Of a stretch of 14,045 nt of DNA, positions 6,924-14,045 are shown piece by piece. The stretch covers positions 1 through 14,045 of the forward strand of contig JAZQPA010000205.1 of NCBI GenBank assembly GCA_045628125.1, given 5' to 3'. A program made the position numbers and the translations under genes. The DNA comes from Minthousia sp045628125 (GTDB lineage Bacteria > Bacteroidota > Bacteroidia > Bacteroidales > Bacteroidaceae). Below the pieces are notes generated by a model. That model made no database searches and had not been told where the DNA came from. It worked only from the letters and a program-made list of their open reading frames with translations. Position 1 is the first letter of the stretch, and every line of letters begins with the position of its first letter.

Positions 6924-7364
6924 TTATTTCTCTTCCATCTCTCCCTGGATGTAAATGCGAACCATCTCGGTCTTGGCATTGGTCCGGAGGGTTACCGACT
7001 TGCGGAAGGTGCCCAACTGCTTGCCCTTGCCATCGTAAGTTACCGTGATACTTCCACGCTCACCCGGGCGGATAGGTTCCTTGGAATACTTGGGAACAGT
7101 GCATCCGCAACTGGCCACAGCCTGATGAATAACCAGCAGGTCATTACCGGTATTGGTAAAATAGAACTTACAGGTCTGAACCGGTGATGATTCAGGGAAT
7201 CGGCCAAAGTCGTACATGGTCTGATCAAACTTAATCTCAGCACGCTTGTCCGCAACTGTGGTCTTTTTCTCGGTCTGATCCTTTTTCTGAGCCGGAGACT
7301 GTGCCTGCGCATTGACACCTGCAGCCAGACATAAGCCCAATAAAGCGATTACCAGCTTTTTCAT
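6924..7364 (-). CDS. DUF1573 exported protein
   Basis: 146 residues. Residues 1-19 are a signal peptide (MKKLVIALLGLCLAAGVNA, then Q). A short Lys/Gln/Thr-rich linker leads to one DUF1573 domain (about 42-142), an immunoglobulin-like beta-sandwich. Family marks present are FDQTMYDFG at the start, the CKFYFTNTGNDLLVI strand pair, the ASCGCTVP motif (84-91) and the PGERGSITVTYD strand. Function of the family is unknown; it is very common in Bacteroidetes and expected in the periplasm or on the surface. It starts 3 nt after the stop of the DUF3078 gene, so the two are certainly one transcript, and a strong terminator follows. Confidence 0.92.
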   Translation of the reverse strand: MKKLVIALLGLCLAAGVNAQAQSPAQKKDQTEKKTTVADKRAEIKFDQTMYDFGRFPESSPVQTCKFYFTNTGNDLLVIHQAVASCGCTVPKYSKEPIRPGERGSITVTYDGKGKQLGTFRKSVTLRTNAKTEMVRIYIQGEMEEK

Positions 7365-7367
7365 AAC

Positions 7368-8618
7368 TTATAAGGTATAGCTTACACCAAAGCTCAAAGA
7401 CTCGTTCAACTGAATGCTGCTGAAGGTGTTGGCATCATCATAACGGGCATTCAGGAAGATCTTGGCAGACAGGAACTTATTAACAGCAAAATCCAATGTG
7501 TTTTCCCACATACTCTCCACATTGTGGTAAGAGGTAAACATGTAGAACATACTGGTCCATTTGATATTCTTCGCAAAGTACAACTCATGATCCATCTGAA
7601 TACGGGAACCGAGCTTGAGGTCGGAATGCTTACCGTTAAAGCCAGGATAGCTGTTCTCCAGAACCTCGGTCTTATCCACATAGACATAGTTCATAGAGAA
7701 TGGCAGCAGAGCCAGAGACACGTTGTACGACTTTTCCTTGCTCTTCTTGAAATCCATACCGATAGAGGCATTGAACTTGAGAGGTGACAGGAAGCTTGAG
7801 AAGATACGGGTATCATTGGTCTTGTAGCCAGGGAAGAACTGGTTGTCCATAGTAGCCAGCGCGGTATAGTACCAGTTCTTGGTAGCCTTGTAACCGAACT
7901 TACTGGTCAGACGGAACAAGTCGTTATTGGTCTTGAACTTGTGCAGAGAGTCGGCCTTTGATGAGATGAAGCCCACCTTAATTTCAGCCTTGTTCTCCCA
8001 CAGCACCTTGTCCTGATCGTTATAGTTAGCCTCCAGTGTCATACCGGTCAGCATGGTGTTACTGCTTTCACCACCCTTATACCAGTCTGGAGAGACGTAA
8101 CTCTGTGAGAACTGGAAATATACATTGGCATTATGCTTCCAGAACTTTGGTTTCTCTGCAATAGGATCCACATCGCCGAAATCGGCCTTAGGAGCCTCGA
8201 CCTTGGCCATCTCAGCCACCTTGATGCTGGGCTGCTCCACCTTGTTCTCACGGGTAGCGGCAGTACGTGCTGTGGCAGCATCAATCTCCGCATCGGTCTG
8301 GGTGTAACGACCAGGGTTGGTTACATAAGCCGCCATTAAAGTCTGATTTACAGCGGTCTGGCTAGTTGAGTCAGCATCGATGGTGAAAGCCTCATGCAGC
8401 GCATTGCTGTAATACGTATCACCACTCATCATCTGATAAAGAAAAGGATCCACATCAGCGCCATAAGCCATAGGCTGACTGTAACGGTGCATAATGCTAC
8501 TTAATGAATCCTGATACTGCGAACTGATAGCGCTAAAAGCGCTGGATGAAGTCTGGGCCATAGCCGAAAAGGAACTCATGACCAATCCGCAGAAAAGAAC
8601 AATGCTTAGTTTCTTCAT
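7368..8618 (-). CDS. DUF3078 outer-membrane beta-barrel protein
   Basis: 416 residues. Signal peptide 1-21 (cleavage after AMA). Residues 22-160 are a polar, Ser/Thr/Ala-rich region with no visible fold (residues 113-150 are rich in Ala, Glu, Lys). From about 160 the DUF3078 domain begins, with the hallmark SPDWYKGGESSNTML (176-190) followed by alternating amphipathic strands to the end; the protein ends LSFGVSYTL, a typical outer-membrane barrel terminus. It probably sits in the outer membrane; its substrate or role is unknown. The DUF1573 gene follows 3 nt downstream. It is transcribed divergently from yidC. Confidence 0.9.
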   Translation of the reverse strand: MKKLSIVLFCGLVMSSFSAMAQTSSSAFSAISSQYQDSLSSIMHRYSQPMAYGADVDPFLYQMMSGDTYYSNALHEAFTIDADSTSQTAVNQTLMAAYVTNPGRYTQTDAEIDAATARTAATRENKVEQPSIKVAEMAKVEAPKADFGDVDPIAEKPKFWKHNANVYFQFSQSYVSPDWYKGGESSNTMLTGMTLEANYNDQDKVLWENKAEIKVGFISSKADSLHKFKTNNDLFRLTSKFGYKATKNWYYTALATMDNQFFPGYKTNDTRIFSSFLSPLKFNASIGMDFKKSKEKSYNVSLALLPFSMNYVYVDKTEVLENSYPGFNGKHSDLKLGSRIQMDHELYFAKNIKWTSMFYMFTSYHNVESMWENTLDFAVNKFLSAKIFLNARYDDANTFSSIQLNESLSFGVSYTL

Positions 8619-8645
8619 TATATTCTAATTTTGGAATGACTGCCG

Positions 8646-8653
8646 CAAAGATA
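8646..8653 (-). promoter_or_regulatory. Putative -7 box of the DUF3078 gene
   Basis: TATCTTTG on the minus strand (8653-8646) fits TAnnTTTG and stands 27 nt before the ATG. No good TTTG is found 19-21 nt upstream, so the -33 element is weak or absent. Confidence 0.5.
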
Positions 8654-8695
8654 GGTGTTTTTTTTGTAACGGGGAACTATTTTTTGTTTTTACTC

Positions 8696-8726
8696 TTCGG
8701 CAATTCAAGTATTTTCCGTAATTTTG
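8696..8726 (+). promoter_or_regulatory. yidC: Putative promoter of yidC
   Basis: TAATTTTG (8719-8726) matches TAnnTTTG. TTCG (8696-8699), one base from TTTG, lies 19 nt upstream. The predicted start near 8733 would give a leader of about 45 nt before the ATG at 8778. Confidence 0.6.
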
Positions 8727-8777
8727 CGCCCTTGAAAGTAAGATTTCATAAAATAAGGATATAAATTAAGTAAAGAT

Positions 8778-10661
8778 ATGGATAAAAACAGCCTTATCGG
8801 ATTCGCACTGATGGGTCTGGTGCTGGTGGCATTCAGCTATTACACCCAGCCTAGCCAGGAGGAACTCCGTGAAAGACAAAGACAAGATTCTATTGCTCTG
8901 GTAAGCTACGAGAAGCAGGAGCAGGAGAAAGAGGCAGCAAAGGCTGCTGCCGAGGCCAAGAAGGCCGCACAACTGGAGACATTGCTGACCGACAGCAACA
9001 GCCTGTTCTTCAATGGCAAGAACCTGCAGGAGCAGACCATCAGCCTGGAGAACGAGCTGGTGAAATATGACCTGAGCACCAAGGGTGCAGTCATCAAGCA
9101 GGCTATCCTGAAGAATTACACCGATCAGGACCGCGTCACTCCTATCTCGCTGTTCGGCGGTGAGGCAGATTATATGGACTTTGCCATCGCAGGCAAGCAG
9201 AACAATGTAGTGGCCAGCGAACTGCTGATGGAGCCGGTTGACGCTACCGACAGCAGCGTTACCCTGCGTCTGGCTATGGGTACCGGTCACATCGACTTTG
9301 CCTACACACTGGTACCGGAGAGCTACATGCTGAACCTGAGTATCAAGGCTGAGGGTGTGAGCAACTATTTCAACCCTTCAGGCAATGTGCTGACCATGAA
9401 CATGCACGAGAAGGCTAAGCAGTTGGAAAAGGGTTATACCTTCGAGAACCGCTACTCTACCCTGACCTATCAGGAGAGTGATGGTGATACCGACTATCTG
9501 AGCCAGAACAGCAATAAGCAGAAGAACATGGACGAGCCTCTGGACTGGGTGGCATTCAAGAACCAGTTCTTCAGCTGTGCATTCATCGCTGACCAGAGCT
9601 TCAACGATGCCAAGCTGAGCAGCAACATGATGGAGAAGGGCTCCGGTTTCCTGAAGGAGTACGACGCACAGGCTACCACAGCCTTCGACCCAACCGGAAA
9701 GCAGCCTACCAACCTGCAGTTCTACTTCGGTCCTAACCATTTCCAGACCCTGCAGGCACACAACGACCTGAGCATCAGCGGTAAGAATCTGGAGCTGGAG
9801 GAGCTGGTCGACCTGGGTTGGCCTTTGTTCCGCTGGATCAACCGTTTCGTAACCCTGTACATCTTCGACTGGCTGAAGAGCTGGGGTCTGAACATGGGTA
9901 TCGTACTGATGATCATGACCCTGATTATGAACGCCATTGTATATCCAATGCGCCACAAGAGTTTCATGTCATCGGCCAAGATGCGTGCACTGAAGCCTAA
10001 GATGGAGGAAATCAATGCCAAATATCCGAATGAGGAAGATGCTATGCGTAAGCAGCAGGAAATCATGAAGGTATACAGTGAGTATGGCGTTAGCCCTATG
10101 GGCGGATGTCTGCCTATGCTGATTCAGATGCCTGTATGGATTGCGCTGTTCAACTTTGTGCCAAACGCTATCGAGCTGCGTCAGCAGAGCTTCCTGTGGG
10201 CTGATGACCTGAGTACCTACGATGACCTGTTGAGCTGGGGCTTCAACATCTGGGGTATCGGCGACCACCTGAGTCTGTTCTGTCTGCTGTTCTGTGCTAC
10301 CAACGTTATCTCATCTGTCATCAACATGAATCAGCAGGATAACGGCAGCAACCCACAGATGCAGAGCATGAAGTGGATGATGTATATCATGCCTGTGATG
10401 TTCTTCTTCATCTTCAACGATTACAGTAGCGGTCTGTGCTGGTACTATTTTGTCAGCGGTCTGGTAAGCGTTCTGATGATGCAGGTAATGAAGTGGAGAA
10501 CCGACGAGGCTGCCCTGTTGGCTAAGCTGGAACAGCGCCGTGCCGAGCGCAAGGCAAATCCTAAACTGGCAAAGGGTGGAAGTTTCTCTGACCGTCTGCA
10601 GAAAATGATGGAGATGCAGGAGGAGCTGCAGCGCCAGCAAAGAGAGCAAATGAAAAAGTAA
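8778..10661 (+). CDS. yidC: Membrane protein insertase YidC
   Basis: 627 residues, the usual length for Bacteroidetes YidC. It inserts and folds inner-membrane proteins, alone or with SecYEG. An N-terminal membrane anchor (about 5-22, GFALMGLVLVAFSYY) is followed by a charged helical stretch (27-70, Glu/Lys/Ala-rich), then the large periplasmic beta-sandwich (to about 340). The conserved insertase core runs from about 350: MGIVLMIMTLIMNAIVYPMR, the cytoplasmic helical hairpin with KMRALKPKMEEINAKYP, then MGGCLPMLIQMPVWIALFNF, a further membrane pair, and SGLCWYYFVSGLVSVLMMQV. A basic tail ends the protein. It stands alone between a divergent gene and a strong terminator. In many Bacteroidetes I recall pyrG just upstream; here it is the DUF3078 gene in opposite orientation. 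Confidence 0.97.
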   Translation: MDKNSLIGFALMGLVLVAFSYYTQPSQEELRERQRQDSIALVSYEKQEQEKEAAKAAAEAKKAAQLETLLTDSNSLFFNGKNLQEQTISLENELVKYDLSTKGAVIKQAILKNYTDQDRVTPISLFGGEADYMDFAIAGKQNNVVASELLMEPVDATDSSVTLRLAMGTGHIDFAYTLVPESYMLNLSIKAEGVSNYFNPSGNVLTMNMHEKAKQLEKGYTFENRYSTLTYQESDGDTDYLSQNSNKQKNMDEPLDWVAFKNQFFSCAFIADQSFNDAKLSSNMMEKGSGFLKEYDAQATTAFDPTGKQPTNLQFYFGPNHFQTLQAHNDLSISGKNLELEELVDLGWPLFRWINRFVTLYIFDWLKSWGLNMGIVLMIMTLIMNAIVYPMRHKSFMSSAKMRALKPKMEEINAKYPNEEDAMRKQQEIMKVYSEYGVSPMGGCLPMLIQMPVWIALFNFVPNAIELRQQSFLWADDLSTYDDLLSWGFNIWGIGDHLSLFCLLFCATNVISSVINMNQQDNGSNPQMQSMKWMMYIMPVMFFFIFNDYSSGLCWYYFVSGLVSVLMMQVMKWRTDEAALLAKLEQRRAERKANPKLAKGGSFSDRLQKMMEMQEELQRQQREQMKK

Positions 10662-10664
10662 GAT

Positions 10665-10698
10665 AAAAAAAAGCAGTGCTTCACGGCACTGCTTTTTT
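10665..10698. terminator. Bidirectional intrinsic terminator after yidC
   Basis: GCAGTGC (10673-10679) pairs perfectly with GCACTGC (10686-10692) around a TTCACG loop. It is flanked by A8 (10665-10672) and T6 (10693-10698), so it can end transcription from yidC on the plus strand and the DUF3127 gene on the minus strand. Confidence 0.93.
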
Positions 10699-10707
10699 AT
10701 TTAAGGA

Positions 10708-11085
10708 TTAGAAAGGAAGATCATCGGTGCTTCCGCCACCACCCTGTGCAAACGGGTCACTTGCAGGGAATGGCACCTCTGGTGGCACTGGAGCAGCAAC
10801 CTGAGGCTCAGGCTGTACACGGTCCACCTTCCATGCACGGATTGAGTTGTACCAACGGCCCTGATATTCACGGGCATCTATATCGAAGGATACAGTCACC
10901 TCCTCACCTGCCTGAATGGCAAACTGAGTGATCTTGTCCTCACCGAATACATCAAAACACATCTTACGGGGATACTGGTCATGAGTTTCCAGTACATAAG
11001 ACTGTACAGCCCATGGATTTCCCGTAGCTTTTGCTACGCCTACTCGTTTTTCAAGTACGGCAATAATTTTTCCACTAAGTTCCAT
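10708..11085 (-). CDS. DUF3127 protein, OB-fold-like with SSB-type tail
   Basis: 125 residues, no signal peptide, so cytoplasmic. Residues 1 to about 90 match the DUF3127 family as I know it: MELSGKIIAVLEKRVG, then WAVQSYVLET, MCFDVFGEDKI, EEVTVSFDIDAREYQGRWYN and SIRAWKV. This strand order with an aromatic-rich RWYN region suggests an OB fold. Residues 92-118 are a Pro/Ala/Gly-rich flexible linker, and the protein ends STDDLPF, close to the DDDIPF tip with which bacterial single-stranded-DNA-binding proteins recruit partners. A role in ssDNA binding or in recruiting repair and replication enzymes is inferred, not shown. It is divergent from dnaN across 138 bp, which fits that idea. The bidirectional terminator at 10665-10698 lies just downstream. 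Confidence 0.9.
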   Translation of the reverse strand: MELSGKIIAVLEKRVGVAKATGNPWAVQSYVLETHDQYPRKMCFDVFGEDKITQFAIQAGEEVTVSFDIDAREYQGRWYNSIRAWKVDRVQPEPQVAAPVPPEVPFPASDPFAQGGGGSTDDLPF

Positions 11086-11105
11086 ATCGTTCGTTTAAAT
11101 CAGCG

Positions 11106-11137
11106 CAAAAATAGTAAAATACTTTTAATGCGTCTAA
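11106..11137 (-). promoter_or_regulatory. Putative promoter of the DUF3127 gene
   Basis: On the minus strand TATTTTTG (11113-11106) fits TAnnTTTG; TTAG (11137-11134), one base from TTTG, lies 20 nt upstream. The start would be near 11100, giving a leader of about 15 nt. Confidence 0.55.
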
Positions 11138-11162
11138 TTATTGGGGGTATTTTTCGTCAATG

Positions 11163-11171
11163 TGTGGATAA
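11163..11171 (-). promoter_or_regulatory. Perfect DnaA-box 9-mer upstream of dnaN
   Basis: TGTGGATAA on the plus strand is the reverse complement of the consensus DnaA box TTATCCACA. It is the only perfect copy I noticed in the window. It lies 52 nt upstream of the dnaN ATG and overlaps or adjoins the candidate -7 boxes, where bound DnaA could repress or tune transcription. A single site does not define an origin. Confidence 0.6.
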
Positions 11172-11184
11172 TTTTGTAAATTTG
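11169..11184 (+). promoter_or_regulatory. dnaN: Candidate -7 boxes of the dnaN operon
   Basis: Two overlapping matches to TAnnTTTG occur: TAATTTTG (11169-11176) and TAAATTTG (11177-11184). A T-rich stretch at 11150-11155 lies about 21 nt before the second and may serve as a degenerate -33 element. The leader would be about 30-40 nt. Confidence 0.6.
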
Positions 11185-11223
11185 TACCCAATATAGAATA
11201 ATCAAAAATCAAACGAAAAGACT

Positions 11224-12348
11224 ATGAAATTTGTGGTTTCCAGCAAGACACTCAGCAGTCACCTGCAGGCTATCGGCCGCGTGATTCTGAGCAAAAACTC
11301 CCTAGTGATTCTCGATAATTTCCTGTTCGAGGTAAAAGACGGACAACTGGTCCTGACTGCCAGCGACGGTGAAACTACCCTAATCAGCACCCTGGAGCTG
11401 GTGGAGAATGAAGGCGAAGGCCGCTTCTCTATCAAATCCAAGAAGATTCTGGAGGCGCTGAAGGATATTCCCGAACAGCCACTGACATTCGAGGTGAACA
11501 ACGAGACCCTGGAAATGACAATCACCTATATGAACGGTAAGTACAACCTGTACGCTCAGGACGCTGAGGCATTCCCTCTGCCAATGGCTATGGGCGAGGC
11601 TACCACCCTGACTCTGCCTGCCGAGAAGCTGCTGAAGGCTATCGATTACACTCTGTTTGCCAGCAGCGTGGGCAGCATCCATGCCGTAATGAACGGTATT
11701 TATTTCGATATCACTACCGATGGCCTGACCATCGTGGCTACCGACGGACACAAGCTGGTTCGTTTCCGCGACTTCACCAACAAGGCTTTGGACATGAACA
11801 CCAGCTTCATCCTGCCACGCAAGCCTGCTCAGATGCTGAAAAACATCTACAGCAAGGAGAGTGGCGAGGTGGTTGTGGCTTTCGACGGTAAGAACGCTAC
11901 CTTCACCGCTGATGGCGTGAAGATGATCTGCCGCCTGATTGAGGGCCGCTTCCCTAAGTATAATGCTGTAATCCCTACCAACAACCCTTACACCCTGAGC
12001 GTGGACCGTCACGGCCTGCTGGGTGCACTGCGCCGCGTGCTGGTATTTGCCAGCGAGTCTGACACTCTGGTAAAGATTCAGCTGAACAATAACGAGATTA
12101 CCCTGAGCGGTCAGGATCTGGGCTATAGCACCAGCGCTGAGGAGCACCTGAACTGCTCATACAATGGCAACAAGATGGAAATCGGCTTTAAGGGCTCATT
12201 CCTGCTGGAGATGCTGAACAACCTGCCAGGCAGCGAGATTACCATCGAATTGGCTGACGCTACCCGTCCAGGCTTGCTGATTCCTAACGAGCAGCAGGAG
12301 GATGAGGACCTGCTGATGCTGCTGATGCCAATGATGCTTAAAGACTGA
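11224..12348 (+). CDS. dnaN: DNA polymerase III beta sliding clamp
   Basis: 374 residues, normal for the family. DnaN forms a ring-shaped dimer that holds the replicative polymerase and many repair proteins on DNA. The three-domain clamp pattern is visible: N-terminal MKFVVSSKTLSSHLQAIGRV and LVLTASDGETTL (domain 1), HAVMNGIYFDITTDGLTIVA then TDGHKLVRF (domain 2), and the C-terminal domain with GRFPKYNAVIP and a closing LLMLLMPMML, where many clamps have the M-P-M/V-R hydrophobic end. Leucine is encoded almost only by CTG, as expected for a well-expressed gene in this genome. It is first gene of a tight operon; the exonuclease gene starts 5 nt after its stop. A DnaA box lies in its promoter region. 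Confidence 0.98.
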   Translation: MKFVVSSKTLSSHLQAIGRVILSKNSLVILDNFLFEVKDGQLVLTASDGETTLISTLELVENEGEGRFSIKSKKILEALKDIPEQPLTFEVNNETLEMTITYMNGKYNLYAQDAEAFPLPMAMGEATTLTLPAEKLLKAIDYTLFASSVGSIHAVMNGIYFDITTDGLTIVATDGHKLVRFRDFTNKALDMNTSFILPRKPAQMLKNIYSKESGEVVVAFDGKNATFTADGVKMICRLIEGRFPKYNAVIPTNNPYTLSVDRHGLLGALRRVLVFASESDTLVKIQLNNNEITLSGQDLGYSTSAEEHLNCSYNGNKMEIGFKGSFLLEMLNNLPGSEITIELADATRPGLLIPNEQQEDEDLLMLLMPMMLKD

Positions 12349-12353
12349 TCCGC

Positions 12354-13160
12354 ATGGCAAAACTGAATTTAACAAAGCCTATCGTATTCTTCGACCTGGA
12401 AACCACAGGCGTGGATGTAAGCAAGGATAACATTGTCGAGATCTGCCTGATCAAGGTTTTCCCTGACGGACACGACGAGTCCAAGACTTACCGCGTTAAC
12501 CCTGGTCGCCCTATTCCTGCACAGGCTACCGCGGTTCATCACATCACCGATGAGGATGTGAAGGACTGCCCTACCTTCAAGCAGCTGGCTCCCGAAATCG
12601 GTGCCTTTATCAAAGGATGCGATCTGGCTGGATTCAATAGCAATAAGTTTGATATTCCAATGTTGGCAGAAGAGTTTCTGCGCAACGACTACAACATCGA
12701 CCTGACACATACCCGCTGTGTGGATGTGCAGAACATCTACCACAAGCTGGAGCGACGCACACTGGTGGCTGCATTCAAGTTCTACTGCGGCAAAGACCTG
12801 GAGGCTGGATTTGAGGTGGACGGCAAACACGTGGAAGCGCATGCTGCCCTGGCCGATACCATCGCTACCTACGAGGTTCTGAAGGCTCAGTTGGACATGT
12901 ATCCTGAAGAGCTGACGAACGATGTGGAGGCTTTGGCCGATTTCTCACGCATGAACCGCAATGTGGATCTGGCAGGCCGCATCGTGCTGAACGATAAGAA
13001 TGAGCCTGTATTCTCATTCGGCAAGTACAAGGATGTACGCGTGAGCGATGTGCTGCGCCGTGATCCGGGCTACTACGGATGGATACTGCAGAGCGATTTC
13101 CCATTGGAAACCAAACAGACGCTTACACGCCTGCGCCTGAGCGAGTTGAACAACCGCTAA
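12354..13160 (+). CDS. DEDDh 3'-5' exonuclease (DnaQ-like) with ExoX-like C-terminal domain
   Basis: 268 residues. The exonuclease domain (about 8-185) has all catalytic residues: D14 and E16 in FDLETTG (Exo I), D100 in GFNSNKFDIPML (Exo II), and H163/D168 in HAALAD (Exo III, DEDDh type). Metal-dependent removal of 3' nucleotides is therefore expected. The C-terminal 50 residues (218-268) have FSFGKYKDVRVSDVL and YYGWILQSDFP, matching the small ExoX-like C-terminal domain seen in exodeoxyribonuclease X and related proteins. Such genes are often annotated as polymerase III epsilon subunit; the extra domain makes a repair exonuclease equally plausible. It lies 5 nt after dnaN and 7 nt before recN, so it is co-expressed with the clamp and a repair ATPase. 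Confidence 0.93.
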   Translation: MAKLNLTKPIVFFDLETTGVDVSKDNIVEICLIKVFPDGHDESKTYRVNPGRPIPAQATAVHHITDEDVKDCPTFKQLAPEIGAFIKGCDLAGFNSNKFDIPMLAEEFLRNDYNIDLTHTRCVDVQNIYHKLERRTLVAAFKFYCGKDLEAGFEVDGKHVEAHAALADTIATYEVLKAQLDMYPEELTNDVEALADFSRMNRNVDLAGRIVLNDKNEPVFSFGKYKDVRVSDVLRRDPGYYGWILQSDFPLETKQTLTRLRLSELNNR

Positions 13161-13167
13161 GCCACGT

Positions 13168-14045
13168 ATGCTGAAACAACTCTACATCCAAAACTATACC
13201 CTCATTGACAAACTGGATATCAGCTTTGCCAACGGTTTTTCTGTCATCACTGGTGAGACCGGAGCCGGAAAGAGTATCATGCTGGGTGCCATTGCTCTCC
13301 TGCTGGGACAGCGTGCCGATTCCAAGGCCATCCGGCAGGGTGCATCGAAGTGTGTCATCGAAGCCACTTTCGGATTGGACAACCCTGCTGCTGTTTCTCT
13401 GCTGAAGGACTTTGACGAGGAGAGTGATGCTCAGGAATGCATCATCCGCCGGGAACTGATGGCATCGGGCAAGAGCCGCGCGTTCATCAACGACTCTCCC
13501 GCCCCACTGACTGTCCTGAAGGAACTGGGTGAACTGCTGCTGGATGTACACTCTCAACATAAGAACCTGCTGCTGAACCAGGCTGACTTCCAGTTGAATG
13601 TTCTGGATACCCTGGCACACAACGAACAGCAACGCAAGGAATACCAACTGACTTATCAGGCATACCGCCAGAAGCAGAAGGAACTGCAGGAGGCTATAGA
13701 GACTGCCCAGCAGAACCAGGCTGAGGAGGATTACCTGAACTTCCAGTTCAAGCAGTTGGACGAGGCACGGCTGGAACCGGGCGAACAGGAGGAACTGGAA
13801 GAGGAACAGGACATGCTGACTCATGCCGAAGACATCAAACAGGCTCTGTTTGAATGCAACGGCCTGCTGCAGAACGACCAGCAGGGTACCATCGGCCAGT
13901 TGCGCAGTGTGCTGAGCACCCTGAACAGCTTGTCGGACATGTACCCGAAGAGCCACGAATGGGCCGAGCGTGTGGAAAGCACCTATATCGAGCTGAAAGA
14001 TATTGCCGATGAACTGGAGCAGGAGGAAGAGCGTGTGGAATTCAA
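13168..14045 (+). CDS. recN: DNA repair protein RecN, N-terminal part (cut by window end)
   Basis: The first 292 codons are present, with the frame open to the window edge; the full protein is usually about 550 residues. RecN is an SMC-like ATPase acting in double-strand break repair. The start at ATG 13168, 7 nt after the exonuclease stop, gives the typical opening MLKQLYIQNYTLIDKLDISF. Walker A is GETGAGKS (29-36). The LLLDVHSQHKNLLLN segment (about 125-140) corresponds to the family's conserved LLD-H-QH region. After about 150 a coiled-coil arm rich in Glu, Gln and Leu begins (YRQKQKELQEAIETAQQNQ). Walker B and the second half of the coil lie beyond the window. Nothing suggests a break within the visible part. 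Confidence 0.96.
   Translation, partial: MLKQLYIQNYTLIDKLDISFANGFSVITGETGAGKSIMLGAIALLLGQRADSKAIRQGASKCVIEATFGLDNPAAVSLLKDFDEESDAQECIIRRELMASGKSRAFINDSPAPLTVLKELGELLLDVHSQHKNLLLNQADFQLNVLDTLAHNEQQRKEYQLTYQAYRQKQKELQEAIETAQQNQAEEDYLNFQFKQLDEARLEPGEQEELEEEQDMLTHAEDIKQALFECNGLLQNDQQGTIGQLRSVLSTLNSLSDMYPKSHEWAERVESTYIELKDIADELEQEEERVEF

Noticed and set aside
11086..11223. Possible replication origin at the DUF3127-dnaN intergenic region
   Set aside because: Only one DnaA box is seen, with no cluster, no clear unwinding element and no dnaA gene nearby; 138 bp is short for an origin.
13123..13956. 277-residue minus-strand ORF
   Set aside because: It is antisense to recN, whose Walker A and family motifs are clear; the Leu/Gln-rich translation is an artefact of CTG/CAG codons.

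Overview
The window looks like chromosomal DNA of a Bacteroidales bacterium, probably of the Prevotella/Bacteroides group. Four things point there: proteins of families typical of Bacteroidetes (DUF3078 outer-membrane barrel, DUF1573, DUF3127, long-form YihY/BrkB, the Bacteroidetes type of YidC); promoters of the form TTTG-N19-21-TAnnTTTG; few Shine-Dalgarno sequences; and a TPR-type sensor kinase paired with a LuxR-type regulator. Most of the window is housekeeping. I see no phage, transposase, CRISPR array, tRNA or rRNA.

Layout. (1) 25-1731, plus strand: an exported OmpA-domain protein with a LamG-like middle region, then a small exported protein of unknown function. A 17-bp duplication and a perfect inverted repeat lie between them. 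A hairpin at 1752-1778 separates this pair from the converging block. (2) 4905-1800, minus strand: a short DUF7352-like protein, a TPR sensor histidine kinase and a NarL/LuxR response regulator, probably co-transcribed from one promoter at 5000-5031. Kinase and regulator are separated by about 270 bp holding a three-unit family of hairpin-forming repeats joined by heptamer spacers; this is the most unusual non-coding structure here. (3) 5119-6875, plus strand: RNase P RNA (rnpB) with its own promoter, then at once a YihY/BrkB-like membrane protein. (4) 8618-6924, minus strand: a DUF3078 outer-membrane protein and a DUF1573 exported protein, 3 nt apart. (5) 8778-10661, plus strand: yidC, the inner-membrane insertase. 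(6) 11085-10708, minus strand: a DUF3127 protein with an SSB-like acidic C-terminal tail, divergent from (7) 11224-14045, plus strand: dnaN (sliding clamp), a DEDDh exonuclease and recN (cut by the window end), 5 and 7 nt apart, a compact replication/repair operon. A perfect DnaA-box 9-mer lies in the dnaN promoter region.

How they fit together: blocks 6 and 7 concern DNA replication and repair (clamp, proofreading-type exonuclease, SMC-like repair ATPase, possible SSB-like accessory). Blocks 1, 4 and 5 concern the cell envelope (peptidoglycan-binding OmpA, outer-membrane barrel, insertase). Block 2 is a signalling cassette with an unknown stimulus. I found no convincing new multi-gene system. 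The best leads are the repeat array inside the kinase/regulator operon, the SSB-like tail of the DUF3127 protein beside dnaN, and the DnaA box overlapping the dnaN promoter.
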